64,000 nt of DNA. It comes from Bradyrhizobium canariense (GTDB lineage Bacteria > Pseudomonadota > Alphaproteobacteria > Rhizobiales > Xanthobacteraceae). The stretch covers positions 1-64,000 of the forward strand of contig NZ_VSST01000063.1 in NCBI RefSeq assembly GCF_019402665.1, written 5' to 3'. Shown here piece after piece: positions 56,289 through 64,000 of the stretch (the first letter of the stretch is position 1; each line of letters starts with the position of its first letter). The notes beneath the pieces were generated by a model. The model did not search any database. It was not told the origin of the DNA and was given only the letters and a program-made list of their open reading frames with translations. A program made the position numbers and the translations under genes.

Positions 56289-57929
56289 ATGACGTTGTAT
56301 ACCGTTGCATCACGGCAGGGAACCCGGTCTGGCGTCACGTCACTTGCGGGACCTCTCTTCCTCCTTGCAGTAGCCGTCATTCTTTCGGCGATTTCGCGGC
56401 GGGCCGTCACGCATCTCGCGCGCTGGTCTGACATTTACGCACTGGTGCTGGTTTGCTTGGCATTTGCCGGCGCGCTCGCCTTCAACTCCATTCGCTACCG
56501 TGATTTCTCGCCGCCATTGCGGATCACGGCCGTCGCGATCGGAATGGCGATCTTCGTGCAGTTGTTGTTCGATTCATTGGGGCCTTTTGCGGGGCCTCCC
56601 AACATCCTGTTCGGCTCGAGCGACAAAACACTGTTCTTCCGCTACGGTGCGGTGCTTGCGGTTGTGGCAGGAATAGCCGCGATCTGGCGACCTTCATTTC
56701 TGCTGCCGCTGTTTTACTTCTATCATGCATGGCGCGAAATGGTGAGCGTCGTGTCCAGCATCTTCGTGACCGAGACCGATTATCTCGGCATGCTCGACAT
56801 CGGTAACTTCGTCGTCCTTGGCGTGCTCGGCACGATCGTCCTCACCAGCGCCCCGGTGATCGATCGCGTGCCGCGGCTGCGCACACTGTTCGCTTCCGCA
56901 GACAACGTGACGCAGCTTCGCGATCGCACCTATGGCTTGATTTGGGCGTGCGCCGTCGGGGCGCATCTCGGCAGCTATTTTTGGTCGGGAATCTCAAAGC
57001 TGCAGGCTGGTGGCGAGAAGCCATGGACCTGGCTGCTCGCAAATCCCACGCAAACCTCAATCCTGATGGGACTGGAACGCGGCGACGCCCCTCTCGGCCT
57101 ATGGCCGGGCGCGTTGCAGACGATCTGGGACGCGATCGCGAGCAACCAGCTGATCTTCAACGTCTTCGTGCTGGGTGCCCAGCTCCTGTCGCCGCTGGGT
57201 GCGATCTCGACGCGCGTGCTGTCGTTCTTCTGCCTGCTGTTCGACATCTTCCACATCGGCGTGTACTTCACGCTCGGGGCTCTGTTCTTCTTCTGGATTG
57301 CGCTCAACCTGTTCATCGTAGCCGCGGCACGCACGCTGCCACGTGGTGGGTTTACCCCGGCGATGAAGGTTGTGATGGTCGTGACAATCATCTGTGGCCG
57401 GCTCTTCTTCTACACCAATTACCTTGGATGGCTGGACGGGCCGAAGCTGGCGAGCCCGCGGCTTTTCGTCGAGACTCGGGATGGTCGCCAGATTCTCGCG
57501 CCTTCCACGTATTTCGGTATCTACTCGTACATGATCGGAACCGGAACCATGTACATCCCTGAGAATCATTTCCGGGCTCGCGTTGGCGGCAACAACCACG
57601 ATCTTGCGACTTGGCACGACGCGACTACCTGCGGCCCGGAGATGCTTCCGCGCCAGGACACAGGCGTAGCCATGGAGGCGGTGGAAAAATTAGTGCGCGA
57701 GACGGATCGCTTTTTCCGTGTCTATCCCTGGGTGAAGGACAACAACAGCTTCTATGCCTATCCGCACCACATGCTCTCCAATCCATGGCTGTATGGAGAA
57801 TTCAACAAGCTGACCATGGACGATATTGTCGCCTATCACTATGTGGTGGACTCAGTATGCCTCGGTCTGGTGGAGGGCAAGCTTGTGCGCGACGTTCGGA
57901 AGCGAACGGATTATCGAATTGCCCCATAG
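56289..57929 (+). CDS. HTTM-like multi-pass membrane protein
   Basis: 546 residues. About nine membrane helices in the first 380 residues (GPLFLLAVAVILSAI and many after), with GAHLGSYFWSGISKLQAGGE and FDIFHIGVYFTLGALFFFW typical of the HTTM (vitamin K-dependent carboxylase-like) family. The C-terminal 140 residues are soluble and polar (PENHFRARVGGNNHDLATWH, VKDNNSFYAYPHH). It is followed directly by a DCC-family gene, a frequent partner of HTTM proteins. Substrate unknown; position next to EPS genes hints at envelope modification. Confidence 0.82.
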   Translation: MTLYTVASRQGTRSGVTSLAGPLFLLAVAVILSAISRRAVTHLARWSDIYALVLVCLAFAGALAFNSIRYRDFSPPLRITAVAIGMAIFVQLLFDSLGPFAGPPNILFGSSDKTLFFRYGAVLAVVAGIAAIWRPSFLLPLFYFYHAWREMVSVVSSIFVTETDYLGMLDIGNFVVLGVLGTIVLTSAPVIDRVPRLRTLFASADNVTQLRDRTYGLIWACAVGAHLGSYFWSGISKLQAGGEKPWTWLLANPTQTSILMGLERGDAPLGLWPGALQTIWDAIASNQLIFNVFVLGAQLLSPLGAISTRVLSFFCLLFDIFHIGVYFTLGALFFFWIALNLFIVAAARTLPRGGFTPAMKVVMVVTIICGRLFFYTNYLGWLDGPKLASPRLFVETRDGRQILAPSTYFGIYSYMIGTGTMYIPENHFRARVGGNNHDLATWHDATTCGPEMLPRQDTGVAMEAVEKLVRETDRFFRVYPWVKDNNSFYAYPHHMLSNPWLYGEFNKLTMDDIVAYHYVVDSVCLGLVEGKLVRDVRKRTDYRIAP

Positions 57930-58377
57930 CGATGACGATATCTGGGTGGTCTATGACGGCGAATGCCCGTTATGCAGTCGCTATGTTCTGCTGTACCAGT
58001 TGCGGGAACGTGGGCAGCGCATTCACCTGATCGACGCGCGTTCGGAGCATCCAATCATAGGCGATATCCGCGCGCGCAACCTCGATTTCAATGAAGGCAT
58101 GGTGGTTCGCTGGCGTGGGCAGCATTACCATGGGGCCGATGCAATGCATCTGCTGGCAACGCTTGCCGGCAAGGCGACAGTCTTCAATCGCCTCAATCGA
58201 CTCGTGTTCTCCCGGCCACGCCTCGCAAGGGCACTTTATCCGGCGCTGGTGCGCGGAAGGAAGCTTCTCCTTCGAGTTCTCGGCCGCAAGCTGATCGTTG
58301 AAATCAATGCTCCAGAGCAGCGGATACCGGTCGGTCCTTCCGACGAAGACATCAAGCACGACGACGGGGTCCGGTGA
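57919..58377 (+). CDS. DCC-family (DUF393) thiol-disulfide oxidoreductase-like protein
   Basis: 152 residues from TTG 57919, which overlaps the HTTM stop. The N terminus has the family hallmark WVVYDGECPLCSRYV with CxxC at 16-19, then HLIDARSEHPII and a helical C half (FNRLNRLVFSRPRLAR). DCC proteins are small and thioredoxin-like. A longer frame from 57826 exists but its leader lies in the HTTM gene. Start codon uncertain. Convergent with the GT2 gene below. Confidence 0.85.
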   Translation: MPHSDDDIWVVYDGECPLCSRYVLLYQLRERGQRIHLIDARSEHPIIGDIRARNLDFNEGMVVRWRGQHYHGADAMHLLATLAGKATVFNRLNRLVFSRPRLARALYPALVRGRKLLLRVLGRKLIVEINAPEQRIPVGPSDEDIKHDDGVR

Positions 58378-58418
58378 CGATTGGAGGAAGGCTCCAGCGC
58401 GACTCCTGTGCGTCAGGA

Positions 58419-59570
58419 TTATCGCATCGCGGCCTGGTAGGCCGGAGAGAGACGCATCAGACCGCAGCGGACAAGATCGTCGGATGATTGGTAGATCAGG
58501 CTTTTGGGATAGATGAGTTCGAATGACGGATTCTGATCGAGCCGCTCCGCGTAGCGTTGATACTCGACCGATCCGAGATAGTAGTTCCCCTCACGGACCG
58601 CGATTGCGACCTTATCGGTGAAGTCGTGGAGAAATTTGAAATGGAGCAGGGCGCCTGTGACGTCGCCTGGCTTGCCTGGCGGAGCCATCAGGTGACCGGC
58701 GGCGATATAGCGCCGGCCAGGCAACCAGCGCGCGAACGGCACTTTAGTGAGCAGCGGTGGCTGCCAGCGCGTGATGTTAACTGCAGGCAGCAGCCGCGCC
58801 AGCCCATATGGCTCAAGCAACTGTACAAGTGCGTCGTAAAGCGCGATCTTCGGCGGCATCGGTTCGTCATAAAACAGCCTCGCTCGCGCACCACCCACCA
58901 GGTAGCTGGTCGGAAAGCCGCGCCGACGGCGCTTCACATAGGTATCGGAATCGAAGTAGGAGGAGAAAGCGACGAGGCTCTCGCCGGCATGGTAGCGTTC
59001 CGGACCGCCGAGCCAGCGTGGATACATATCGACCATCTCCGCGGTCATGCAATCAGCGCCGACGCTCTCCAGATAACGGCACAGCCATCGAAGATCAAAA
59101 TTTTCGCAGCCGGGGTAGACAAAGAGTTCGTCGGCGTCGAGCGTCAGCGCCCACCGTCCTGGCGCGAATTGGTCGAGCACGGCGCTGGTCCAACGCGCGC
59201 CACCACTTGATTCTGCAAAGGGCTCCCGGATCTCGAACACGTGAACGTCCGGCTGATCGAGCAGGAATGCTCGCGTGCCGTCATCCGAACGGTCGTCGAT
59301 TGCGAGGAAACGTCCGACCCCGAGCCGGCGATGATGGCGCAGGAAATCGGGTAATCGCAGCATCTCGTTCCGGAGCTTGCCGACAGCCACGATCTCATCG
59401 GCGCCGAAGTCGAGCGGCCGGGTGTCGATCCGGTGAATGACCGGATCGGGGCGCTGCTTGGTCCGTGATCGCGTTGGCGTCACGACAGCCGCTTGACCCC
59501 TTACAATCGACTGTTGTAACGCGTTCTGCGCGCGGTTCCCGCCCGCCGCTGCTCTCGCCAGCAATTCCAT
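58419..59570 (-). CDS. Glycosyltransferase family 2 type (PF13704-like)
   Basis: 383 residues from ATG 59570 (TTG at 59585 also open). DEIVAVGKLRNEMLRLPDFL is the start of the transferase; then LGVGRFLAIDDRSDDGTRAF, LTLDADELFVYP (DxD) and LLHFKFLHDFTDKV near the end. It is the type of GT2 found in envelope and capsule loci, usually without membrane helices. The N-terminal 45 residues are Ala/Arg-rich and may be disordered. Acceptor unknown. Confidence 0.85.
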   Translation of the reverse strand: MELLARAAAGGNRAQNALQQSIVRGQAAVVTPTRSRTKQRPDPVIHRIDTRPLDFGADEIVAVGKLRNEMLRLPDFLRHHRRLGVGRFLAIDDRSDDGTRAFLLDQPDVHVFEIREPFAESSGGARWTSAVLDQFAPGRWALTLDADELFVYPGCENFDLRWLCRYLESVGADCMTAEMVDMYPRWLGGPERYHAGESLVAFSSYFDSDTYVKRRRRGFPTSYLVGGARARLFYDEPMPPKIALYDALVQLLEPYGLARLLPAVNITRWQPPLLTKVPFARWLPGRRYIAAGHLMAPPGKPGDVTGALLHFKFLHDFTDKVAIAVREGNYYLGSVEYQRYAERLDQNPSFELIYPKSLIYQSSDDLVRCGLMRLSPAYQAAMR

Positions 59571-60188
59571 AGAGTGTCCAGCCAACCGATCACATCTGCA
59601 TTATTTTCGATAAAAGAAGGCGAATATAGGTGCTATGGACGGTCACGATGTCCCAACGGGTTGATCTAGCCTCATAAGCCGTGGTGAGGGACAATGTGCG
59701 CCTCTTCTTTGCAATCGAGGAATATCGGCCGGCGGCTTCGCGCCGGTTCTAAATAAATTGCATCGCCATTCGTTCCCAAACGTCTTGAGCATACAGTGAT
59801 GTGTCGCGGCAGCTTGTTGCGCATTCGTCTCGTCCGAAAGCATTTGCGCCAGTTGATTTTGTGCAACACAGCCACTGAAGTTTCAAGGAGCTGACATCAA
59901 AGTCAAAGGAAGGAGCCTCCGCCACGCATTCACACGCGTATTCAGTTGGGTGCAGGAGATCTTTCGGTTGAGCAGATTAGCGCTTGGCCACCAGCTTGTG
60001 CGGAGCATCACTCGTGCGCGGGATCATGCCGCGTAAACGAAGCGCGCTCACAAGCACACCACCAGGAATGCGGCCCTGCGGGATGATCTACATGGTAATT
60101 AATCAGGTGCGGAGCTTCTACAGGAGGATGTGTCAATGAACCGGCTAAGAGCACAACATCCTCGCTGGCCGCTTATGATAGGGGCTGA
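59571..60188. other. Intergenic region
   Basis: About 620 bases. Two overlapping minus frames at 59643-59875 share no family pattern. No gene, repeat or hairpin stands out. Confidence 0.35.
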
Positions 60189-60479
60189 CTAGAAGGCAAT
60201 TTGCGATTCAGGCATCTGCGGTGATGCCTCCGACTGCACCTGGTCGAGCACCGAGAGGTTCGCGATGAGCAGATAGATCAGCAGGCTCGCGCAATAGACG
60301 ACTTGCAAAATCACCGCGCCAGCGACGAATGCTATCGCGCCCGTGGCGAAACCCTGCTCGAGGCCCAAATACCACGATGCAACTAGGATCAGCGCCGTTG
60401 CGGGAATAAGCGCGTATGCGCGAAGAAATCGCCCCAGAACAACTCCCGCCACGGCGCTGGCAATCATCAGCACGATCAA
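60189..60479 (-). CDS. Small membrane protein, hypothetical
   Basis: 96 residues from a TTG at 60479, chosen because GGAGG lies seven bases ahead; the frame is open to 60560. Three hydrophobic helices: IVLMIASAVAGVVLGRFLRA, ALIPATALILVASWYLGLEQ and TGAIAFVAGAVILQVVYCAS. The tail is polar (DQVQSEASPQMPESQ). Short three-helix proteins of this type are common hypotheticals in Bradyrhizobium. Function unknown. Confidence 0.65.
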   Translation of the reverse strand: MIVLMIASAVAGVVLGRFLRAYALIPATALILVASWYLGLEQGFATGAIAFVAGAVILQVVYCASLLIYLLIANLSVLDQVQSEASPQMPESQIAF

Positions 60480-60800
60480 AATCTGCCCTCCTGCTCTTGC
60501 ACCAGAGATGTTCCGGACGCATGACAGGCCGTATTGTAGCCACAGAACCGCTAAACACATACCACTTTTGCGCAGCGGACGCCAGTCTTTGGTGCGCCTG
60601 CCGCTGCGCTGCGGGCGGGCGGTTCTTTCCCGGAACGTGTTCGGCCATTGGCCCGGTTCCTTTGACCCCAGTCTCTCCGAAATCTGGTGCTTTGTTCCAG
60701 GGGTTTAATTCTTCGACGCGAAGTGGTCGACCTGGCAACGGGCCGACCCGCAGATGCCGCAAGAGACTTGTGACCAACACGCCCCGGGAGGGCGAGCGGC
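60480..60800. other. Intergenic region
   Basis: About 320 bases between two minus-strand small genes. Long plus and minus frames here (for example 60416-60895) are shadows. No site assigned. Confidence 0.35.
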
Positions 60801-61214
60801 CTACCTTTCCTGTTTTTTGCGCAGCAGGAGCCCGACCAGTTCTTCGAGGCTCTGCTCAATCTCCACGGACTCCAAAGATCGCGTGTCGGGCTTAGACAAA
60901 GGAGGCTCGATGAGACGCAAGTTTGCGCCGGCAGGCCGGGCGGGTTTCACTGGGTTCGGCTCCCCGACGGATATGCCTTGAAACGACTGAGGCATGTCAT
61001 GGCTCGTCCGCTCAGGCATTGCGGGATGGGATGAGGCGGATCGCGTCCTGGTGCTTTCATCCGAAGACGGTTGCCTGGTTCTGAGCACGGGGGAAACGTA
61101 GGGTTGCAAGTTCAAGTACTCAGTGTGCCGCTTACGAGAGATCAGCTCGCGCGTGGCATAGCCGGCAGCGAAGCCAATCGCGAGCAGAACGAATATGATG
61201 AGGAGGCCTCCCAT
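60801..61214 (-). CDS. Membrane-anchored small hypothetical protein
   Basis: 137 residues. One N-terminal helix (GGLLIIFVLLAIGFAAGYAT) then a hydrophilic chain of low order (RTRQPSSDESTRTRSASS) with an acidic helical end (SLESVEIEQSLEELVGLLL). The tail could be cytoplasmic and bind a partner. No family. Upstream of the second acyltransferase, divergent. Confidence 0.6.
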   Translation of the reverse strand: MGGLLIIFVLLAIGFAAGYATRELISRKRHTEYLNLQPYVSPVLRTRQPSSDESTRTRSASSHPAMPERTSHDMPQSFQGISVGEPNPVKPARPAGANLRLIEPPLSKPDTRSLESVEIEQSLEELVGLLLRKKQER

Positions 61215-61480
61215 TAAACTATACGTGTCCGCTCATAATTCTGCCTCACAGTCAACCTGCTGCCGTCTTTATCCTATCGTTGATAGCTGCCGTAATTGAC
61301 GATTTGAAGGCACGTCGTTCGCCGAGTCCGAGTTGGGCTGTGCTCGCCTGAGCCTAGTTGCTGGTCAATGTGCCCTCCGTCTGGCATCGCCCTCGAAAGT
61401 GATGCGACAGCCATTTATTGACAGCTCGCTCAACGTAGCGAGCATCGCAACAGGAAGCCACGAACATTGAGATCGCCGTC

Positions 61481-62704
61481 TTGTCATTGCAATCCCCAGG
61501 TTCCACCATCATAGCCGACAGCCCCGCGCAGAAAATCGGGGCCGTCAACGGTTTTCGCGGACTCGCCATCATGATGGTGATTCTTTTTCACTTGCTTGTT
61601 CCGTTCACATCCAGCGCGCCGGCGTTTCCCGGAGAACTTGATCCGAACGGTTTCCTAGCCATTGTCGCGAAGCACGGCTTCCTCGGCGTAAATATCTTTT
61701 TCGTGCTCTCCGGATTCGTTCTGTACCTGCCCTATCGCACAAAGAAGCGAACCATCGATCGGCTCGCCGACTTCACACATTTTTATTGGCATCGCGCAGT
61801 CCGGTTGCTTCCGCTTTATTATACGGTCGTCCTGGTGACGGTTGCACTCCATGCCAAGTCGCCTGCTGGATCGCACGCGTGGTATTTGGAGCTCGGCGGG
61901 CTTCTATCTACGCTTTTCATTTTCGTGCCACATGGGTTTATGCCCCCCTCCAATCCGGTATTGTGGTCCGTAGGCGTTGAAATCTGGTTCAGCCTTTTGT
62001 TTCCGCTGCTGATTCTTCTGATCGCGCGCATCGGCCTTGGATGGCTGTTGCTGTCGAGCGTCGTCATCTGCTCAGCTTTCGTGGTGGCTGGGCATCTTAT
62101 CGCGGTGGATCGGATTGGGATGTTTCGCCCGTTTGTGGGCGGAATATTCGGGTCGTGTTATCAGTTCATTTTCGGAATGTTGGCTTGCGATCTCTACGTC
62201 AAGTCCAGGGACAGCGTTTCAGCCAGGAGATTTCAGTCGCGCGGGCTGCTGCCCGGACTGCTGCTGATGATTGCCGCCATATATCTCAAGGATAACGGCC
62301 CCTGGGCTGTGAGCATTCTCTATGCCACGATCTTTTGCGCCGGGTTTTCCATGCTGCTGCTGGCGGTCTTGTGCGGGGCCTGGTCCGCAAATCGCTTGTT
62401 CGAAGCATGGCCAGTCCAAGTCGTCGGATGCATGTGCTACAGCATCTATGCGTGGCATTCGGCCATTATGGTTGAAATGATCCCGCCTGATACCTCTTCG
62501 TTAAAAGACACGCTTCGATTATCATTGCCATATCTCACGATAGTGATCGCGCTGAGTGCTTTGAGCTACCGCTATATTGAGTTTGGCCATCAGCGTGATT
62601 GGAGGGCTTTGTTCTTGTTGCGCAACACAAAATCCAACGAGGTCCCCGGCAATCAGGGATTCATTGGTGATCATGCCGACTCTAAGGCCTCTGCATCGTC
62701 CTGA
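61481..62704 (+). CDS. Acyltransferase 3 family membrane protein (second copy)
   Basis: 407 residues; TTG start at 61481. Family pattern: VNGFRGLAIMMVILFHLLVPF (His after the first helix), LGVNIFFVLSGFVLYLPY, FYWHRAVRLLPLYYTVVL (Arg block), SVGVEIWFSLLFP, with ten helices in total. An OafA/ExoZ-like O-acetyltransferase that could decorate EPS or another glycan. It differs from the copy at 22969, so the two probably act on different sugars or polymers. Confidence 0.88.
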   Translation: MSLQSPGSTIIADSPAQKIGAVNGFRGLAIMMVILFHLLVPFTSSAPAFPGELDPNGFLAIVAKHGFLGVNIFFVLSGFVLYLPYRTKKRTIDRLADFTHFYWHRAVRLLPLYYTVVLVTVALHAKSPAGSHAWYLELGGLLSTLFIFVPHGFMPPSNPVLWSVGVEIWFSLLFPLLILLIARIGLGWLLLSSVVICSAFVVAGHLIAVDRIGMFRPFVGGIFGSCYQFIFGMLACDLYVKSRDSVSARRFQSRGLLPGLLLMIAAIYLKDNGPWAVSILYATIFCAGFSMLLLAVLCGAWSANRLFEAWPVQVVGCMCYSIYAWHSAIMVEMIPPDTSSLKDTLRLSLPYLTIVIALSALSYRYIEFGHQRDWRALFLLRNTKSNEVPGNQGFIGDHADSKASASS

Positions 62705-64000
62705 AAGACAATTTCTATTGGAACACGTGCGATGCCGCCATTGGCATATCGGGTTCGGGTCGCTAATTTGCTATTTGGTTTCCACTTCTCGCGGCCGGTG
62801 TCGTCGTTGCGCTGCCTTTCGTAGCCTTCACTAGATCTGGCTTACTGCGGCGGAGTATCGCCAGCTGCCATCGAAATCGCGCTGCCCTTGCTGATGTTTT
62901 GACTGTGCGGAAACCTCAAGCTGCACTTCCTCTATCAGAGGTGGGCGTGAGTACTTGATTGCTGGTAAGCGCGCGTTTGTGCGCTTGGATCAGCAGCGAG
63001 CCGGGACGTTGGCTTTCTGGCTAGAAATGTAGGTGGCGACAATCACGGACATTGCTCGGGACCTGAAACGATGGCTGAGCAAGGTTGGGAAGTTGCTGAA
63101 TTCGGGCGAGACCTCGCTCGAGCGGCACGAAACCGCGGTCAAAAGCTTGAGGCGAGGTCTCCCTTGAGGGGCTTGAGGCGAGGGCGTCGGAGCTGATGGG
63201 CAGCGGACGTGGCTAAATCGGCTCGTGACAGATGACTTTGATCCGGATCTTCGAACAATCGCGCGGTGGCACGTCGTAACTGCGGTGATGCAATAGCTCT
63301 CGCTTATGTCACACTGGCAAAATGCGAGGGTCCATCCGCTGGGGTTGGCGCCACCTTGGATTCTGCAACTCTTGGAATCGACACCTGGTGGCTCGCGCGG
63401 ACCCGGCAGGTCCGCTAGCGCCGGGAATGTCTTCTGCGACTCACGCCTTTGGCGCGACCTCGACTTTCACGCCTTCTCTCTTTGAGCCGTTGCACCCGGT
63501 GACGGAGTCTCTGCAGCTCCGTAAGGAGAGTGACCAGCCTCTGAACTCTCTGACGCAGAATAGCCGAACGACTATAAACTTGACTTCGATTACTCATAGC
63601 TGCCTGGAAATGACTACCTGCTGAAAAAGGACGAGCAAAATGGGGAGTCTGGGTAGCGGGCCGGAAAACAACCGCTCTAGTGCTTCAGTTTTAAAGGTTG
63701 TCCCAGTATCAAACGAAATGATTTGATCGATTGCAACCCGATTTTCTTCGCATTTTGCGATAGTCAGCTCGGAACCAATATGAGGGCCGCAGGCCCTCCA
63801 AACTGGCGGCTCGGCTCCTCCAAAAGAGTATGCGTGTTGCCGAACAGCTGCCCCATTTCTTTCGATCGAATTGGAGCTGAGCTCAGCTGCACTGTCACGG
63901 TTGCTGCGTCGCAGTCGCAAGCGGAACTGATCTTTGTGCGCTCGCATTATCCACCCTCGGCAAAGTCCACGCGAAAGGTATGCCTCGGGTGGAGGCCGCC
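62705..64000. other. Gene-free tail of the window
   Basis: About 1.3 kb. On the minus strand a 117-codon frame (63594-63947: CGPHIGSELTIAKCEENRVA) has no family and no clear ribosome site. A plus frame near 63030 (TITDIARDLKRWLSKVGKLL) has no start. Fragments of decayed genes are possible. I see no complete gene. Confidence 0.4.

Noticed and set aside
63594..63947. Minus-strand 117-codon frame at the end of the window
   Set aside because: Composition and lack of family or ribosome site argue against a gene, though it could be a decayed one.

Overview
The window looks like a chromosomal surface-polysaccharide (exopolysaccharide, EPS) locus of an alphaproteobacterium. Bradyrhizobium or a close relative (Rhodopseudomonas/Nitrobacteraceae) is the likeliest source. 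This rests on the protein style (ExoA-like and BY-kinase EPS proteins, a Bradyrhizobium-type DUF5681 remnant, RTX glycanases), moderately high G+C and dispersed intergenic repeats. It is inference from the sequence alone. No rRNA, tRNA or CRISPR was found.

Layout. 1-9,000 is accessory chromosome: a truncated class III nucleotide cyclase, a lipocalin-like secreted protein, a Tat-signal amidohydrolase, several small secreted or hypothetical proteins, a frameshifted DUF5681 gene, a repeat-bearing gene-free stretch (2,859-3,889) and a PrpA-like metallophosphatase. 9,495-19,323 holds the core assembly functions: an initiating undecaprenyl-phosphate sugar phosphotransferase (followed by an IS5 transposase relic), a TPR-like membrane protein, a Wzy/O-antigen-ligase-like protein, a small periplasmic protein, a fused Wzc/ExoP-type chain-length regulator and tyrosine kinase, and a sugar epimerase. 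20,432-39,154 is a patchwork of alternating strands: glycosyltransferases (GT2, GT61, GT25, GT4, ExoA-like GT2), a second Wzy, an acyltransferase, a Wzx flippase, GDP-mannose dehydratase plus GDP-fucose synthase, an FkbM methyltransferase, a pyruvyltransferase and two GH16 proteins.

40,069-48,956 is different: six co-directional genes, four of whose junctions are ATGA stop/start overlaps. They encode UDP-xylose synthase, a UDP-sugar 4-epimerase, GT2, a 976-residue fusion of GT2, NodS-like methyltransferase and NodB-like deacetylase, another GT2, and an MsbA-like ABC exporter. A 1,745-residue RTX/GH16/Ig/Trp-rich secreted protein follows on the same strand, converging on a second Wzx. 56,289-62,704 has an HTTM-like/DCC pair, a GT2-type transferase, two small membrane proteins and a second acyltransferase. 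No convincing gene lies after 62,704.

Together the genes predict an acidic or decorated EPS: initiation on undecaprenyl phosphate, elongation by about ten transferases, use of GDP-fucose and UDP-xylose/arabinose, decoration by acetyl, pyruvyl and methyl groups, Wzx/Wzy polymerisation under BY-kinase control, and trimming by GH16 glycanases. No outer-membrane export porin (Wza/GumB) is visible. The duplicated Wzx, Wzy and acyltransferase functions suggest two glycans made from neighbouring genes.
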